From: Hymenobacter roseosalivarius DSM 11622
GTDB taxonomy: Bacteria > Bacteroidota > Bacteroidia > Cytophagales > Hymenobacteraceae
Direction: 5' to 3'
NCBI RefSeq assembly: GCF_900176135.1
Contig: NZ_FWWW01000049.1
Coordinates: 1-64,000, forward strand
DNA length: 64,000 bases
Shown: piece by piece, positions 35,667 to 45,150 of the stretch
Layout of the letters: the number at the start of each line of letters is the position of its first letter
Position numbering within the stretch: position 1 is the stretch's first letter
Program-made: the position numbers and the translations under genes
The notes under the pieces: generated by a model
What the model was told of the DNA's origin: nothing
Database searches by the model: none
Seen by the model: only the letters and a program-made list of their open reading frames with translations

Positions 35667-37384
35667 GGCAGCAGCACCGTGAAGGTGGAACCGATGCCCG
35701 CCTCGCTCTGCACCTGAATTGTGCCGCCGGCATTCTCTACGATTTTCTTGATCATGTACAGGCCCACGCCCGAACCCTCAACGTGGTCGTGCAGGCGGCG
35801 AAACAGGCCGAACAGCTGCGGTATCTGCTCGGAGCTGAGTCCCAGGCCATTGTCGGTTACGCTAAGCATCGTATTGGTGCCCACCGACTGGCACTGAATC
35901 AGCACGGATAACACGCGCGCCGGATCCCGGTACTTGATGGCATTGCTGAGCAGATTGTAAATGATGCTGCGCAGGTTTTTGGGTGAGAAGGAGTGGGTGG
36001 GACAATCGCTGACGTTCACCGTTAGCTGCGCGCCGGCAGCCTTTACCAAAGGAGCCAGGTCCAGCTGCACATCGGCGATAACCGCGGTCATGTCTACTGC
36101 CTCGGGGGGCTGAGCCATATTCTGCTCCAGGTGGGCAATGTCCGTCAGGTGGCCGAGGGTGCGCTGAAAGCGTGTTACCGCGCTTTGCATCATGGCCAGC
36201 AGGGGCTCTACGGCCGCCGTAATGGGGTGGTCGGCCGGTAGCGCATCGCCAACAGCGCTCAGCAGACCCTCAATGTTGCTGATTGGTGCTCTCAGGTCAT
36301 GCGAGGCGGTATACACAAAGGTGTCCAGCTCGGCATTGGTGCGCGCAAGCTGGTGGTTGGTGTCATCCAGCTCCCGGTTGACGGTCCGTACTTCCCCATT
36401 GGCCGCCAGCAATTCCTGGTTGATAGCGACTAATTCTACGTTGGCAACACCCAGATCGAGGGCAGAGATGTTCAGTTGTGTCTGACTCTGCTCTGCCTCC
36501 TTTCGGGCCAGCACCTGCTCCGTCACCTCAAAGGCAAACACGGAAATACCGATAGTTTGGCCGTTCCGCTGAAAGGGTTGATACGTGAAGTCGAAGTAGC
36601 GCTCCTGCAGCGGGCCACCCGCCGGGCTTTGCACCATCCCGAGCACTTCGGCTGCCTGGTAAGTCTCGCCCGTGTTATAAATCTGGTCGAGCAGGGCTAC
36701 AAATCCCTGGGCTACGGCTTCGGGCTGCGTTTCGGCTACGGTGCGGCCCAGCAGCTCCCGGCCGGCATAAAGCTGCCCGAAAGCCGGATTGTGATAGTCC
36801 ATCCGATACTCCGGCCCGCTGAGAATGCAGATCAGAGCAGGAGTTTGCTCAAATACCTGATAGAAACTCTCGCGCTGAGCCGCCAGCTGCTGGGCCGCGA
36901 CCAGCATTTCGGCCTGTAAGGCGTTGGCCCGCTGACGGATCAGCACTTGCTCGGTTACCTCGGAGCCGATTACCAGAATGCCATCTATCAAGCCGGCACT
37001 GCTGTAGCGGGCCTGATAGATGAAGTTGAAGTAGCCATCTTCTGACACGCCACCGGGCAAGCGCGTCAGCGGCAACCGTATCTCGCACTCCTCAAAGGAA
37101 AGGCCCGTCGTGTACACGTCGCGTAGCTGCAACGGCAGCGCCTGGCCCACTAGCTCAGGCAGCGCCTCCAGCAACGGCAGGCCCAGCAGGAGTCGGTTTG
37201 GAAACAGCTGCTGGTAAGCGGGATTAATCAGCTCGTACACAAAGTCCGGGCCGGCCAATACGCAAATCGGCGCGGGAGCTTGCTCAAAGAATAGTGCCAA
37301 GCACGCCTGATCAGCCGCTTTTCCGGATACTTCGGAGGCTGCTGGCTGAAGAGCAGAAGATTTGGGTGTCTGGGAGAACAGCAT
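35660..37384 (-). CDS. cytoplasmic PAS-PAS sensor histidine kinase
   Basis: This is a 574-residue kinase without membrane spans. Two related PAS domains occupy about 28-150 (FFEQAPAPICVLAGPDFVYELINPAYQQLF) and 172-295 (VFEQTPALICILSGPEYRMDYHNPAF). A coiled coil (about 298-345, NQELLAANGEVRTVNRELDDTNHQL) follows. The HisKA box YTASHDLRAPISNIEGLL holds the phospho-acceptor His, and the ATPase domain shows NLLSNAIKY, DNGLGL and GSGVGLYMIKKIV. No partner regulator is adjacent; the orphan CheB gene begins about 415 bases upstream on the opposite strand. Confidence 0.92.
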   Translation of the reverse strand: MLFSQTPKSSALQPAASEVSGKAADQACLALFFEQAPAPICVLAGPDFVYELINPAYQQLFPNRLLLGLPLLEALPELVGQALPLQLRDVYTTGLSFEECEIRLPLTRLPGGVSEDGYFNFIYQARYSSAGLIDGILVIGSEVTEQVLIRQRANALQAEMLVAAQQLAAQRESFYQVFEQTPALICILSGPEYRMDYHNPAFGQLYAGRELLGRTVAETQPEAVAQGFVALLDQIYNTGETYQAAEVLGMVQSPAGGPLQERYFDFTYQPFQRNGQTIGISVFAFEVTEQVLARKEAEQSQTQLNISALDLGVANVELVAINQELLAANGEVRTVNRELDDTNHQLARTNAELDTFVYTASHDLRAPISNIEGLLSAVGDALPADHPITAAVEPLLAMMQSAVTRFQRTLGHLTDIAHLEQNMAQPPEAVDMTAVIADVQLDLAPLVKAAGAQLTVNVSDCPTHSFSPKNLRSIIYNLLSNAIKYRDPARVLSVLIQCQSVGTNTMLSVTDNGLGLSSEQIPQLFGLFRRLHDHVEGSGVGLYMIKKIVENAGGTIQVQSEAGIGSTFTVLLPQ

Positions 37385-37799
37385 CCTTAAAGGTACCCCT
37401 TCTACGGTCGTAACTGTGTAAAACTGCCTGAAAAACTGAGTGTTACGTCACCGTGACGCTACCGATTGCACTCTTCCTTCAGCCCGCGCCGCTACCAAAA
37501 GGGACACTGGGTGCTTACATGGCATCTATATCCCCCAGCAATGCTTTCGCTTACGCGGAAAATTTATGTTCTGTCGGCAAGCAAATTATTTGTCCGGGGG
37601 GCTTTTTTCTTTGTAAATCTTGCTGCTATTCCAGTCAAGGTTCGGCCTGGTCTCTTGACAGCCGCCATTGCAAGTGCCGTTCCCGCGTGCATTTCCGCTA
37701 CTTTCGTTATTTCCCCAGCAGCCTTCTCGCCCCCCTAGGGCATTTTTGCGTATTCCCTGTGGCTTAATTTTCCTTCTTCACACAAATTGGATTTATACA
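37385..37799. other. gene-free region between PAS kinase and CheB genes
   Basis: This 415-base divergent control region holds no convincing gene. I see a 13-base palindrome CGTCACCGTGACG (37446-37458), 62 bases before the kinase start, as a candidate operator. There is one GGGGGGC motif followed by T6 (near 37596), and a TACTTTCG sequence near 37697 resembling the Bacteroidota -7 box TAnnTTTG. All are weak single observations. Confidence 0.35.
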
Positions 37800-38876
37800 A
37801 TGACACCGCGAATCAAAAGTGCGCACCGAAGGCATCACCGGGACATTGTGGTCATTGGAGCCTCGGCAGGAGGCGTAACAGCGTTGCTGGAACTGGTGAA
37901 AACCTTGCCGGCCGATTTTCCGGCCCCGATTTTTGTGGTGCAGCATGTGGCCGCCGATTCGCCCAGTATTCTGCCGCAGCTGTTAAGCTCATTTTCGGCG
38001 CTCACGGCCCGGCATCCGGAGAATGGGGAAAGCATCGAGCCGGGAGTTATCTACGTAGCTCCGCCCAATCATCATTTGCTCGTCGAGGACGATAAAGTGC
38101 TGGTAACGCGGGGCCCGAAGGAAAACCGATTTCGGCCCTCTATTGACGCGCTGTTTCGCTCGGCGGCGTACACTTATGGCCCCCGCGTAATCGGGGTGGT
38201 GCTGACGGGCTACCTGGACGATGGCACCTCCGGCCTGTGGTCGGTGCAGCGCATGGGCGGCCTGGCCGTAGTGCAGGATCCGCTGGATGCCCAGCAGCCC
38301 GCCATGCCCACCAACGCCCTGGAGTTTGTAACGGCCGATCATATCGTGCCGCTGGCCGAGCTGGGGTCGTTGCTGGTCCGCCTGACCACAGAGCTTGCCC
38401 CTGGCAAGCCCCGCCTGCCCGCCGCTCAGCTAGACCTGCTCAAAATCGAGCTCACCATTGCCAAGCAGGGCGGAGGGTTCGAGCTGGGCATCATCGAAAA
38501 AGGCCTCCTGACCCCCTTTACCTGCCCGGATTGCCACGGGGCCCTCACCCAACTTATTGAAGGCAAGCTGATTCGCTACCGTTGCCACACGGGACACGCT
38601 TACACCCTGAGCGCGCTGCTGGGCGAAGTAACCCAATCGGTGGAGAGCTTGCTTTACCAGTCGATGCGCGGGCTGGAAGAAACCAAAATGCTGCTGCAAA
38701 GCCTGGGGGAGCATTTTAGTAAAGACGACCAACCCGATGTAGCGGCACTATTTCTCCAAAAAGCCGAGCAAACTGGCAAGCAGGCCCTCATAGTCCACGA
38801 TTCCATCCTAAGGCACGAAGCCATCAGCGGCGACTTGCAGTTTCAAAAAATAAAGGCCAAAGTAAAGGAAGCCTAA
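37800..38876 (+). CDS. CheB-type methylesterase domain protein with zinc ribbon
   Basis: From ATG 37800 (MTPRIKSAHRRHHRD) the product has 358 residues. The CheB catalytic domain is complete: Ser22 in IGASAGG, His49 in VVQHV and Asp141 in LTGYLDDGTSG. There is no N-terminal receiver domain. The C-terminal part holds a probable zinc ribbon (FTCPDCHGALTQ and YRCHTGHAY) and a helical tail. True CheB removes methyl groups from chemoreceptors, but no cheR, receptor or flagellar gene is in the window. This protein may therefore act in a non-chemotactic pathway, perhaps with the PAS kinase next door. Confidence 0.87.
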   Translation: MTPRIKSAHRRHHRDIVVIGASAGGVTALLELVKTLPADFPAPIFVVQHVAADSPSILPQLLSSFSALTARHPENGESIEPGVIYVAPPNHHLLVEDDKVLVTRGPKENRFRPSIDALFRSAAYTYGPRVIGVVLTGYLDDGTSGLWSVQRMGGLAVVQDPLDAQQPAMPTNALEFVTADHIVPLAELGSLLVRLTTELAPGKPRLPAAQLDLLKIELTIAKQGGGFELGIIEKGLLTPFTCPDCHGALTQLIEGKLIRYRCHTGHAYTLSALLGEVTQSVESLLYQSMRGLEETKMLLQSLGEHFSKDDQPDVAALFLQKAEQTGKQALIVHDSILRHEAISGDLQFQKIKAKVKEA

Positions 38877-38930
38877 GTAGTAGAATGTGAAAGGGAATAT
38901 ACTTCGGCTAGTACTTTACAGCAGGTTTAC

Positions 38931-39043
38931 GAACGTTGTAGAGACGCGTATTCGCGTCTACTCGTCGCGGTCGTTGTTTGTTTAGTCGTTGCAGAGCTGG
39001 TCGTTCAACGACGAGACGCAAGTATGCGTCTCTACAATGTTCG
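38931..39043. repeat. GTAGAGACGCG palindromic repeat, about 113 bp
   Basis: The left arm is GAACGTTGTAGAGACGCGTA and the right arm ends GCGTCTCTACAATGTTC. Internal modules TCGTTGTTTGTTTAGTCGTTG and TCGTTCAACGACGAGAC match the other copies. It lies between the CheB gene and the cytochrome c terminator. Confidence 0.85.
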
Positions 39044-39102
39044 TGAAACCGCTATAATACCGCGTGCTGGGGGGCTTTTTCTGTCTGCAAATCCATTCTA
39101 CA

Positions 39103-39145
39103 ACAAAAAAAACCGGCCGCCGCCCATGAGCTGCAACGGCCGGTT
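39103..39145 (-). terminator. rho-independent terminator of the cytochrome c unit
   Basis: The stem AACCGGCCG/CGGCCGGTT (39111-39119 and 39137-39145) is followed on the minus strand by a T-rich tract, 18 bases past the cytochrome c stop at 39163. Confidence 0.85.
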
Positions 39146-39162
39146 AGCTTGCCGGCAACCGT

Positions 39163-39627
39163 TTACTTCTTATTCGCGGCCCGAATAGCCTTCACCTCAG
39201 CGGGTGCCACGGCGGTGGCTTTGTTGCCGAAGCTATTGCGCACGTAGGTCAGCACGTCGGCAATCTGCTTGTCAGTCAGAGCGTCGAAGGCGGGCATCAC
39301 GCTGGCGTACGACTCGCCGTCGATGTCTTCGCCTTCTAACCCGTTGAGCACCACTTTCACCAGTCGGGTTTTGTCGCCCAGTACCCAGGTGGTGCCGTTT
39401 AGGGGCGGATTCATTCTTTCTACACCGCCGCCATCGGCCATGTGGCAGGTTAGGCAGTTCTGGGTGTATACCGCTTTGCCAGCCGTAAGCGTAGCGGCCG
39501 AAACGGCGACAAGTTTAGCGGCTGTTTTAGTAGTTGGCTTGACTTTGGGGGGCGTTTTTTGTTGGGCAGCGGCCAACTGGCTAAACCAAGCCAGCGCGTA
39601 CACAACGAACAAGATCTGTTTCATCAA
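39163..39627 (-). CDS. secreted class I c-type cytochrome
   Basis: This 154-residue protein has a signal peptide (MMKQILFVVYALAWFSQLAAAQ) and a Lys/Thr/Ala-rich linker (25-47). One haem c domain has the attachment site CLTCH (58-62) and a likely Met ligand in SYASVMPAF. LTDKQIADVLTYVRNSFGN closes the fold. It would carry electrons in the periplasm. Only 5 bases separate it from the sorbosone-dehydrogenase-like gene upstream, so it is probably that enzyme's electron acceptor. Confidence 0.92.
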   Translation of the reverse strand: MMKQILFVVYALAWFSQLAAAQQKTPPKVKPTTKTAAKLVAVSAATLTAGKAVYTQNCLTCHMADGGGVERMNPPLNGTTWVLGDKTRLVKVVLNGLEGEDIDGESYASVMPAFDALTDKQIADVLTYVRNSFGNKATAVAPAEVKAIRAANKK

Positions 39628-39632
39628 CGAGC

Positions 39633-40916
39633 TTATTTTTTAGCGTAAACAATACGGTAAATCGTGCCTTGCTTGTCGTCGGTGACGTAGAGCGAGCCGT
39701 CGGGCCCCTGAGCCAGACCGCAGGGCTTGTGGTCGGGGCGGCCGGCAGTAGCTTTTTCGGGCGAGCCCGCGAAGTTATCGGCAAACACTTCCCACTCACC
39801 CGAAGGCTTACCGTCTTTAAAGGGCTGAAAAGCGACGTAATACCCTTTCTGCGGCTCAGGTGCACGGTTCCAGGAGCCGTGAAAAGCGATGAAGGCCCCA
39901 TTGCGGTATTTCTCGGGAAACATGGTGCCAGTATAGAACAGCAGCGCGTTCGGCGCCGTGTGGGCGGGGTAGGCCGCGGCGGGCTCCAGGAAGTTGCCGG
40001 TGGCTTCCTTCTTGCCGTCGCCGCCGTACTCGGGGGCCATCATTTTTTTGTGCCGGATGTTGTCGTAGTATACGTAGGGCCAGCCGGCGTTGTCGCCTTT
40101 CTTGAGGGCGTACATGCACTCGGCTGGCAACTCCGCCGACTGCTTCGTGTCGTATAGCTCCGGGAAATTGTCGTGGAGCTGGTCGCGGCCGTGCTGCATT
40201 ACGAAGAGTTGGTTGGCTTGCGCATTCCAATCGAGGCCCACCACGTTGCGCAGGCCGGTAGCATAGCGCGTGCCGTCGCCGTACGTCTGGTTGAGCTTAT
40301 CGGCCTGGAACTGCCAAATGCCCCCCGCCGAGTCCAGCACCGGGCAATTGGGCTTGCCCAGCGAGCCTTTTTGCCGGTCTTTTACCTGGCAGGAGTTGGA
40401 ATACGCCCCAATGTTGACGTAGATATTTCCCGCTTTATCCTGCGCAATGGACTTGCCCTCGTGCTGACGCCGATTAATCAGGCCGGTGATGATCTTTTCG
40501 GGCTGGGTGGGGTTGGTCACCTCGCCCTTGGCGTTGAGCTTGTAGCGAAACACATCCTCATCGGAGGAGGCGTACAAAAAGCCCGGTACGCTGTAGATGC
40601 CCGTGCCGCCGTAGCTGCCGAAGCCGTTTATTACCTCCGCCTTGCCGCCGGTTGTCTCGCGCAGCACCAGAATGCCTTTCCCCTCCTTATTGGGCCGGTT
40701 CAGCTTGACGTACAGCGTGCCCTGGGGTGTCACGGTGATATGGCGGGTGCGGGCCCCGGTTTCGGCCACTTTCAGGGCCCCGAAGCCGGCCGGCAGCTTC
40801 AGGCCCGCGTTGTCGGGGTCGGCCACTACTTTGTTCTCGGTTTTCAGGGCCAACAAGGACAAGCTTCCGACCAGGGCCGTCGGGAGCAGCAGGTAGCGGA
40901 ACACATGGTTTTTCAT
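39633..40916 (-). CDS. sorbosone/glucose dehydrogenase-like beta-propeller protein
   Basis: From ATG 40916 (MKNHVFRYLLLPTALVG) the product is 427 residues and exported. Repeated propeller strands include RHITVTPQGTLYVKLN, GLRNVVGLDWNAQANQLFVMQHGRDQL and GPDGSLYVTDDKQGTIYRI. The layout matches L-sorbosone dehydrogenase and soluble glucose dehydrogenase-like proteins, which often bind PQQ and oxidise sugars in the periplasm. Cofactor and substrate are inferred, not seen. The adjacent cytochrome c gene supports an electron-transferring dehydrogenase. Confidence 0.87.
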   Translation of the reverse strand: MKNHVFRYLLLPTALVGSLSLLALKTENKVVADPDNAGLKLPAGFGALKVAETGARTRHITVTPQGTLYVKLNRPNKEGKGILVLRETTGGKAEVINGFGSYGGTGIYSVPGFLYASSDEDVFRYKLNAKGEVTNPTQPEKIITGLINRRQHEGKSIAQDKAGNIYVNIGAYSNSCQVKDRQKGSLGKPNCPVLDSAGGIWQFQADKLNQTYGDGTRYATGLRNVVGLDWNAQANQLFVMQHGRDQLHDNFPELYDTKQSAELPAECMYALKKGDNAGWPYVYYDNIRHKKMMAPEYGGDGKKEATGNFLEPAAAYPAHTAPNALLFYTGTMFPEKYRNGAFIAFHGSWNRAPEPQKGYYVAFQPFKDGKPSGEWEVFADNFAGSPEKATAGRPDHKPCGLAQGPDGSLYVTDDKQGTIYRIVYAKK

Positions 40917-41151
40917 AGGCTGGAAATGGTTCTTTGGAGCGGTGTATACGGGATGAAGTAGTAAATAAACCATTTGTGGGCCAGAAGGTAACAGAGCCCG
41001 GCAACACGCTGGCCGCCCGGCGCATTGGCTGCGCCCCGCCGCGCCCGAAACCGAAGCGCCACAACGGAAATTTGCCCCCCGCAAGTCACGGCACCGGCAC
41101 CAACCCTATAGTTGAGTTAGCCGTTTCAGCCTCAACCCATTTCTCCTTCCT

Positions 41152-41988
41152 ATGATAAAATATTTCTCCTCTCTCCTGATTGCCGGTACCATCATGCTGG
41201 CTCCGGTGCCCGCCGCCATGGCCCAGCAGGCGTCTTCCTCGCCCTACCGTACCCGCTTCGCCGTCGATGCGCCCATCACGCTGGGGCTGGGAGCCGTGGG
41301 CGGCCTGGGCCTCTACCTAGTGCAGCAAAAAAATGGCCTGAGCGACGCCGGGCTGGCCGCTCTCAGCAAAAACGACGTCCCGAAGTTCGACCGCTTCGTG
41401 GCCGGCAACTACAGCGACCGGGCCCAGACCGTGGGCGATTTCCTCACCTACGGCTCTCTGGTAGTGGCCCCCGGCATGCTGGCCCTCAATGAGAACGCGC
41501 GCGGCCACTACGGCCAGATCCTCGGCCTCTACCTCCAGACCATGGCCACCACGGCCGCCGCCTTCACCATGACCGTGGGCACCGTCACCCGCTACCGCCC
41601 GTTCCTGTACGGCACGGAAGGCGGCGGCGACCGCAACAGCAAGATTTCCACCAATTCCTTCTTCGCCGGCCACACCGCCCACACGGCCACCGCTGCCTTC
41701 TTCGCGGCCAAAGTATTCCACGATTTCAACCCCGATTCGCCCGCCGAGCCCTTCGTGTGGGGCGCGGCGGCTCTGGTGTCGGCCGCCGTAGCCTACTCCC
41801 GCATGGAAGCCGGCAAACACTTCCTCTCCGACAACATCGTGGGCTACGCCGTGGGTGCCACGGCCGGTATTGTGGTTCCGCAGCTGCACAAAACCGCCGG
41901 CCGCCGCGGTCTTTCTTTTATCCCGATTCAGGGCTTAAATGTAAACGGGTACTCGTACGGCGGCTTGCTGATCACGAAGCAGCTGTAA
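41152..41988 (+). CDS. PAP2 family lipid phosphatase-like membrane protein
   Basis: The 278-residue product has a signal-like N-terminus ending PAAMAQQ and several hydrophobic spans. The three PAP2 phosphatase motifs are present in order: TRYRPFLYG (motif 1 with Arg), SFFAGHTAHTA (motif 2, His) and YSRMEAGKHFLSDNIVGYAVG (motif 3, Arg-x-x-x-x-x-His). The usual PSGH is FAGH here. Members dephosphorylate phosphatidic acid, undecaprenyl pyrophosphate or lipid A. In Bacteroidota many sit in the outer membrane or periplasm. It is preceded by a 235-base gap with no gene that contains one GCCCCCC motif. Confidence 0.9.
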   Translation: MIKYFSSLLIAGTIMLAPVPAAMAQQASSSPYRTRFAVDAPITLGLGAVGGLGLYLVQQKNGLSDAGLAALSKNDVPKFDRFVAGNYSDRAQTVGDFLTYGSLVVAPGMLALNENARGHYGQILGLYLQTMATTAAAFTMTVGTVTRYRPFLYGTEGGGDRNSKISTNSFFAGHTAHTATAAFFAAKVFHDFNPDSPAEPFVWGAAALVSAAVAYSRMEAGKHFLSDNIVGYAVGATAGIVVPQLHKTAGRRGLSFIPIQGLNVNGYSYGGLLITKQL

Positions 41989-42128
41989 TCCTGCGGCTTG
42001 AATAAAAAAGCCCCCCTCAGCTTCCTGTTGGCATCTTTACTTGATTACGCCGAGCGCTTACGAAAATATGCCATCAAGCGTGCGGTCAGGAGATGCATAA
42101 TACATAGTATACTATATATATTTCGGAG

Positions 42129-42779
42129 ATGAAGTATGCCCTAACGCTAAGCCTGGTTATGTGTCTTTGCTCGCAAATTAAAGCGCAGAATAATACCGAT
42201 TTGCTACAACCAACGATTGCTATGCAGCAAATGCAGTTTAGAAACAAGGCTGTCTACTTTGGGGCTAGCGTGGGGGGCAATTTGTCCACCATGAATTTCA
42301 ATAAAGGCTATCCTAGGCCGCCTTCTCCCGTTGAAAATAATTGGAAGGCGGGCTTTACCGCTGGACTGCTCCTTGGAATTATGCTGAATGAAAAAATCGC
42401 TCTTCAGCAGGAGTACCTGTGGTCACGCATGCAGAGCAAGGAAACGAGTAGCGAAACGGACTACGTCTTCGATTATCTCTCCCTGCCGGTTATGCTGCAA
42501 TACACTGTTTTCCCACGCGTCAGCCTTCTGGCAGGGCCACAGTTTGATTTATTGATTCAGGCCAAAGAGCGTGTGAATAGCCAAGCAGTCAATACTACAC
42601 ACGATACGGAGGAGCGAAGTATTGGTGCCACGGCCGGCATAGGAGTGAGACTATTGGACAATCTAAGCCTGAACGCCCGATATACACATGGTCTGAATCA
42701 TATTAATCTCAAGGCAAGCTTGGGTCTGCAGGAATTTAAGTTTCAATCAGTCCAAGTATCAGTTGCCGCTGTTTTTTAA
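42129..42779 (+). CDS. outer-membrane beta-barrel protein (PorT/OmpX-like)
   Basis: The 216-residue protein starts with a signal peptide (MKYALTLSLVMCLCSQIKAQ). It then shows strand pairs typical of the Bacteroidota outer-membrane beta-barrel domain: VYFGASVGGNLSTMNF, WKAGFTAGLLLGIMLNEKIALQQEYLW, FDYLSLPVMLQYTVFPRVSLLAGPQFDLLI and GIGVRLLDNLSLNARYTHGLNHI. Base composition is less GC-rich than upstream genes, continuing into the AT-rich gene that follows, so it may be part of a transferred stretch. A TATA-rich segment (TAGTATACTATATATA) lies just before the start. Confidence 0.87.
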   Translation: MKYALTLSLVMCLCSQIKAQNNTDLLQPTIAMQQMQFRNKAVYFGASVGGNLSTMNFNKGYPRPPSPVENNWKAGFTAGLLLGIMLNEKIALQQEYLWSRMQSKETSSETDYVFDYLSLPVMLQYTVFPRVSLLAGPQFDLLIQAKERVNSQAVNTTHDTEERSIGATAGIGVRLLDNLSLNARYTHGLNHINLKASLGLQEFKFQSVQVSVAAVF

Positions 42780-42842
42780 TAGCACTACCTGCCCCACTGG
42801 CGCGCATGTAGCGCAGTGTAACTCGTGACTGTTAGGAGCATC

Positions 42843-43712
42843 TCAATTGCTTTTCAACTCATTCTCTTTTAAAGAGCGTCCTGTTTCATCAATCCATACA
42901 GATGGCCCAGGAGAATTACGCCCCAGAATAACAGAGGAAGCTGCGCTAGAACTTGAGAAAACGGTGTCCTCATTAAAAATATATTTGCCATTCTTCAAAA
43001 TAAGAATATTAATCGCCTTAAGCTTATCACGTTGTTTAATCCAGCCTTTTGAAATCGAAGGATGAACTATAGAATTAGCTTCTGAATATTTTTTTACAAT
43101 AAAACCTTTATTAGTTTCAGTCATTTTTGCGTTAAACCTATCTCCCTTGAGCTTGTATATTTTTTCATCTTGTATTGATTCTTTAGGTAAATTTTTATTA
43201 ATCTGTATAGTTGATATCAAGAAGCTAATTCCAACAGTTGGTAACACTAATTTTATCTGGTCTAAAAAGTATTCCATATCAGAAATATCTGCTTCTGACA
43301 AACTTGATTGTGTAGGTAGGTTCGCGTTATCTATTTCTGAATTCTTGGCTTCATGTGCTAATCTTACGATCCTTGATTCCAGGTATTTGATATGTAATTT
43401 CGTTAATAATTCATCTTTGCTGATAAAAATTATAGCTTCTTTGAAATCCTTGTTTGGATTGTTTAAATGCTGTTTTAACCTATCTCTTAAATTTTCGGAT
43501 TCTCCAATGTAAATTCTTTCTGAGAATAAATCATTAATTGGGTCAGATTTAAGCAGATATACACCTGGCTTGTTATATTCTTCTCTAGATAATAGCTTAT
43601 GTAATGTTGCTCTTGGCGTATGTATTGCTTTGCCTGACTAATTACCTATTTCAATCGTTCTAGGTCCGCTGTCATTTCCATCAAGAAGAAACAGTGTTAT
43701 TTTTTTGCCCAT
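42843..43712 (-). pseudogene. GIY-YIG nuclease with DUF4357, interrupted by one TAG
   Basis: The full frame runs from ATG 43712 to 42843, about 289 codons, with a single in-frame TAG at 43640-43638 (codon 25). Before it the frame reads MGKKITLFLLDGNDSGPRTI then EIGN. After it follow SGKAIHTPRATLHKLLS and the GIY-YIG core GVYLLKSDP and RIYIGESENLRDRLKQH. The C-terminal DUF4357 domain is FSSSSAASSVILGRN with WIDETGRSL. A TGG to TAG change (GNW-SGK) would explain the break. No ATG, GTG or TTG follows the stop until TTG 43301. The gene is clearly AT-rich compared with its surroundings, a sign of transfer. Confidence 0.85.
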
Positions 43713-43745
43713 TTTAATGTTTCTATTTTTTTGATTATAAAATTC

Positions 43746-43780
43746 AAAACCCCGCGCTAGCCAAAGCCAACACGGGGTTT
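43746..43780 (-). terminator. hairpin after icd
   Basis: Arms AAACCCCG and CGGGGTTT flank an 18-base loop, 31 bases past the icd stop; a short T-rich tract follows on the minus strand. It is weaker than the other terminators in the window. Confidence 0.6.
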
Positions 43781-43810
43781 CCGTTAAGGTGATTGGTGAA
43801 AGCCAAGCTA

Positions 43811-45076
43811 CTACATATCCTTAATAATCTCGTCGCCAAACTCGCTGCATTTCAGTAGTGTAGCACCTTCCATCAAACGCTCGAAGTCGTAGGTAACGCG
43901 CTTGGAGGCGATGGCGGTTTCGAGGCCTTTGTAGATGAGGTCGGCGGCTTCCTGCCAGCCCAGGTGCTCCAGCATCAGGGCACCGGAGAGAATCACCGAG
44001 CCGGGATTTACTTTGTCTTGGCCGGCGTACTTGGGAGCCGTGCCGTGGGTAGCTTCGAAGATGGCGTGGCCGGTGAGGTAGTTGATATTGGCCCCCGGCG
44101 CGATGCCAATACCGCCCACGATGGCCGCTAGGGCGTCGGAGATATAGTCGCCGTTCAGGTTCAGGGTAGCTACCACCGAGTAGTCGGCGGGGCGGAGCAG
44201 AATCTGCTGGAGGAAAGCGTCGGCGATGCTGTCCTTGATCAGGATTTTACCGCCGTCGAGAGCTGCTTTCTGCTGGGCGTTGGCTACGTCCTGGCCCTGC
44301 TTGGCCGCCACGCGGTCGTACTGGGCCCAGGTGTACACTTTGTCGCCAAACTCGCGCTCGGCCAGCTCGTAGCCCCAGGTTTTGAACGCGCCCTCGGTGA
44401 ACTTCATGATGTTGCCCTTGTGGACGATGGTCACGGAAGACTTCTTGTTGTCGATGGCGTACTTGATGGCCGCGCGCACGAGACGCTCGGTGCCCTCTTT
44501 CGAGACGGGCTTGATGCCAAACGACGACGACTCGGGGAAGCGGATTTTCTTCACGCCCATCTCATCCTGCAGGAATTCCAGCATTTTTTGGGCCTGGGGC
44601 GTGCCATTCATGTACTCGATGCCGGCGTAGATGTCCTCGGTGTTTTCGCGGAAGATGACCATGTCGGTCAGCTCGGGCTGCTTCACGGGCGAGGGCACAC
44701 CTTCAAACCAGCGTACGGGCCGCACACAGGCGTAGAGGTCCAGCTCCTGGCGCAGGGCTACGTTCAGCGAACGAATGCCACCGCCCACGGGCGTCGTCAG
44801 GGGGCCTTTTATGCCCACCAAATACTCGCGGAAGGCATCGAGCGTTTCATTGGGGAGCCAGTTGCCGGTTTGCTTAAACGACTTTTCGCCGGCCATCACC
44901 TCTTTCCACATCAGCTGGCGCTTACCGCCATAGGCTTTCTCCACGGCCGCGTCAAACACTCTCCGGGAGGCAGCCCAAATGTCTGGTCCCGTACCATCAC
45001 CCTCAATGAAGGGAATAGTAGGCTTATCAGGTACATTCAGCTTGCTGTTTTTGATGGTGATCTTCTGTTCTGCCAT
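43811..45076 (-). CDS. icd: NADP-dependent isocitrate dehydrogenase
   Basis: This 421-residue enzyme of the TCA cycle converts isocitrate to 2-oxoglutarate with NADP. It follows the E. coli-type fold closely: [14 protein letters not shown] near the start, the isocitrate-binding and phosphorylatable segment [35 protein letters not shown], the metal-binding [15 protein letters not shown], and the NADP-binding [17 protein letters not shown] near the C-terminus. No aceK kinase gene is in the window. Upstream, 45077-45120 contains AGTTGTCAGTGG-TTAG-TTGACAGTT, a short repeat-like sequence. Confidence 0.96.
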   Translation of the reverse strand: MAEQKITIKNSKLNVPDKPTIPFIEGDGTGPDIWAASRRVFDAAVEKAYGGKRQLMWKEVMAGEKSFKQTGNWLPNETLDAFREYLVGIKGPLTTPVGGGIRSLNVALRQELDLYACVRPVRWFEGVPSPVKQPELTDMVIFRENTEDIYAGIEYMNGTPQAQKMLEFLQDEMGVKKIRFPESSSFGIKPVSKEGTERLVRAAIKYAIDNKKSSVTIVHKGNIMKFTEGAFKTWGYELAEREFGDKVYTWAQYDRVAAKQGQDVANAQQKAALDGGKILIKDSIADAFLQQILLRPADYSVVATLNLNGDYISDALAAIVGGIGIAPGANINYLTGHAIFEATHGTAPKYAGQDKVNPGSVILSGALMLEHLGWQEAADLIYKGLETAIASKRVTYDFERLMEGATLLKCSEFGDEIIKDM

Positions 45077-45150
45077 TGTTAAGAGTTGTCAGTGGTTAGT
45101 TGACAGTTATTGGTAGGAGGTTGGATTTGTTTAGTTGCTGAGGGGTATTT

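Noticed and set aside
37453..37767. 104-codon plus-strand frame before the CheB gene
   Set aside because: Cys/Ser/Phe-rich, with no motif and no clear start context; it is likely the control region of two divergent genes.
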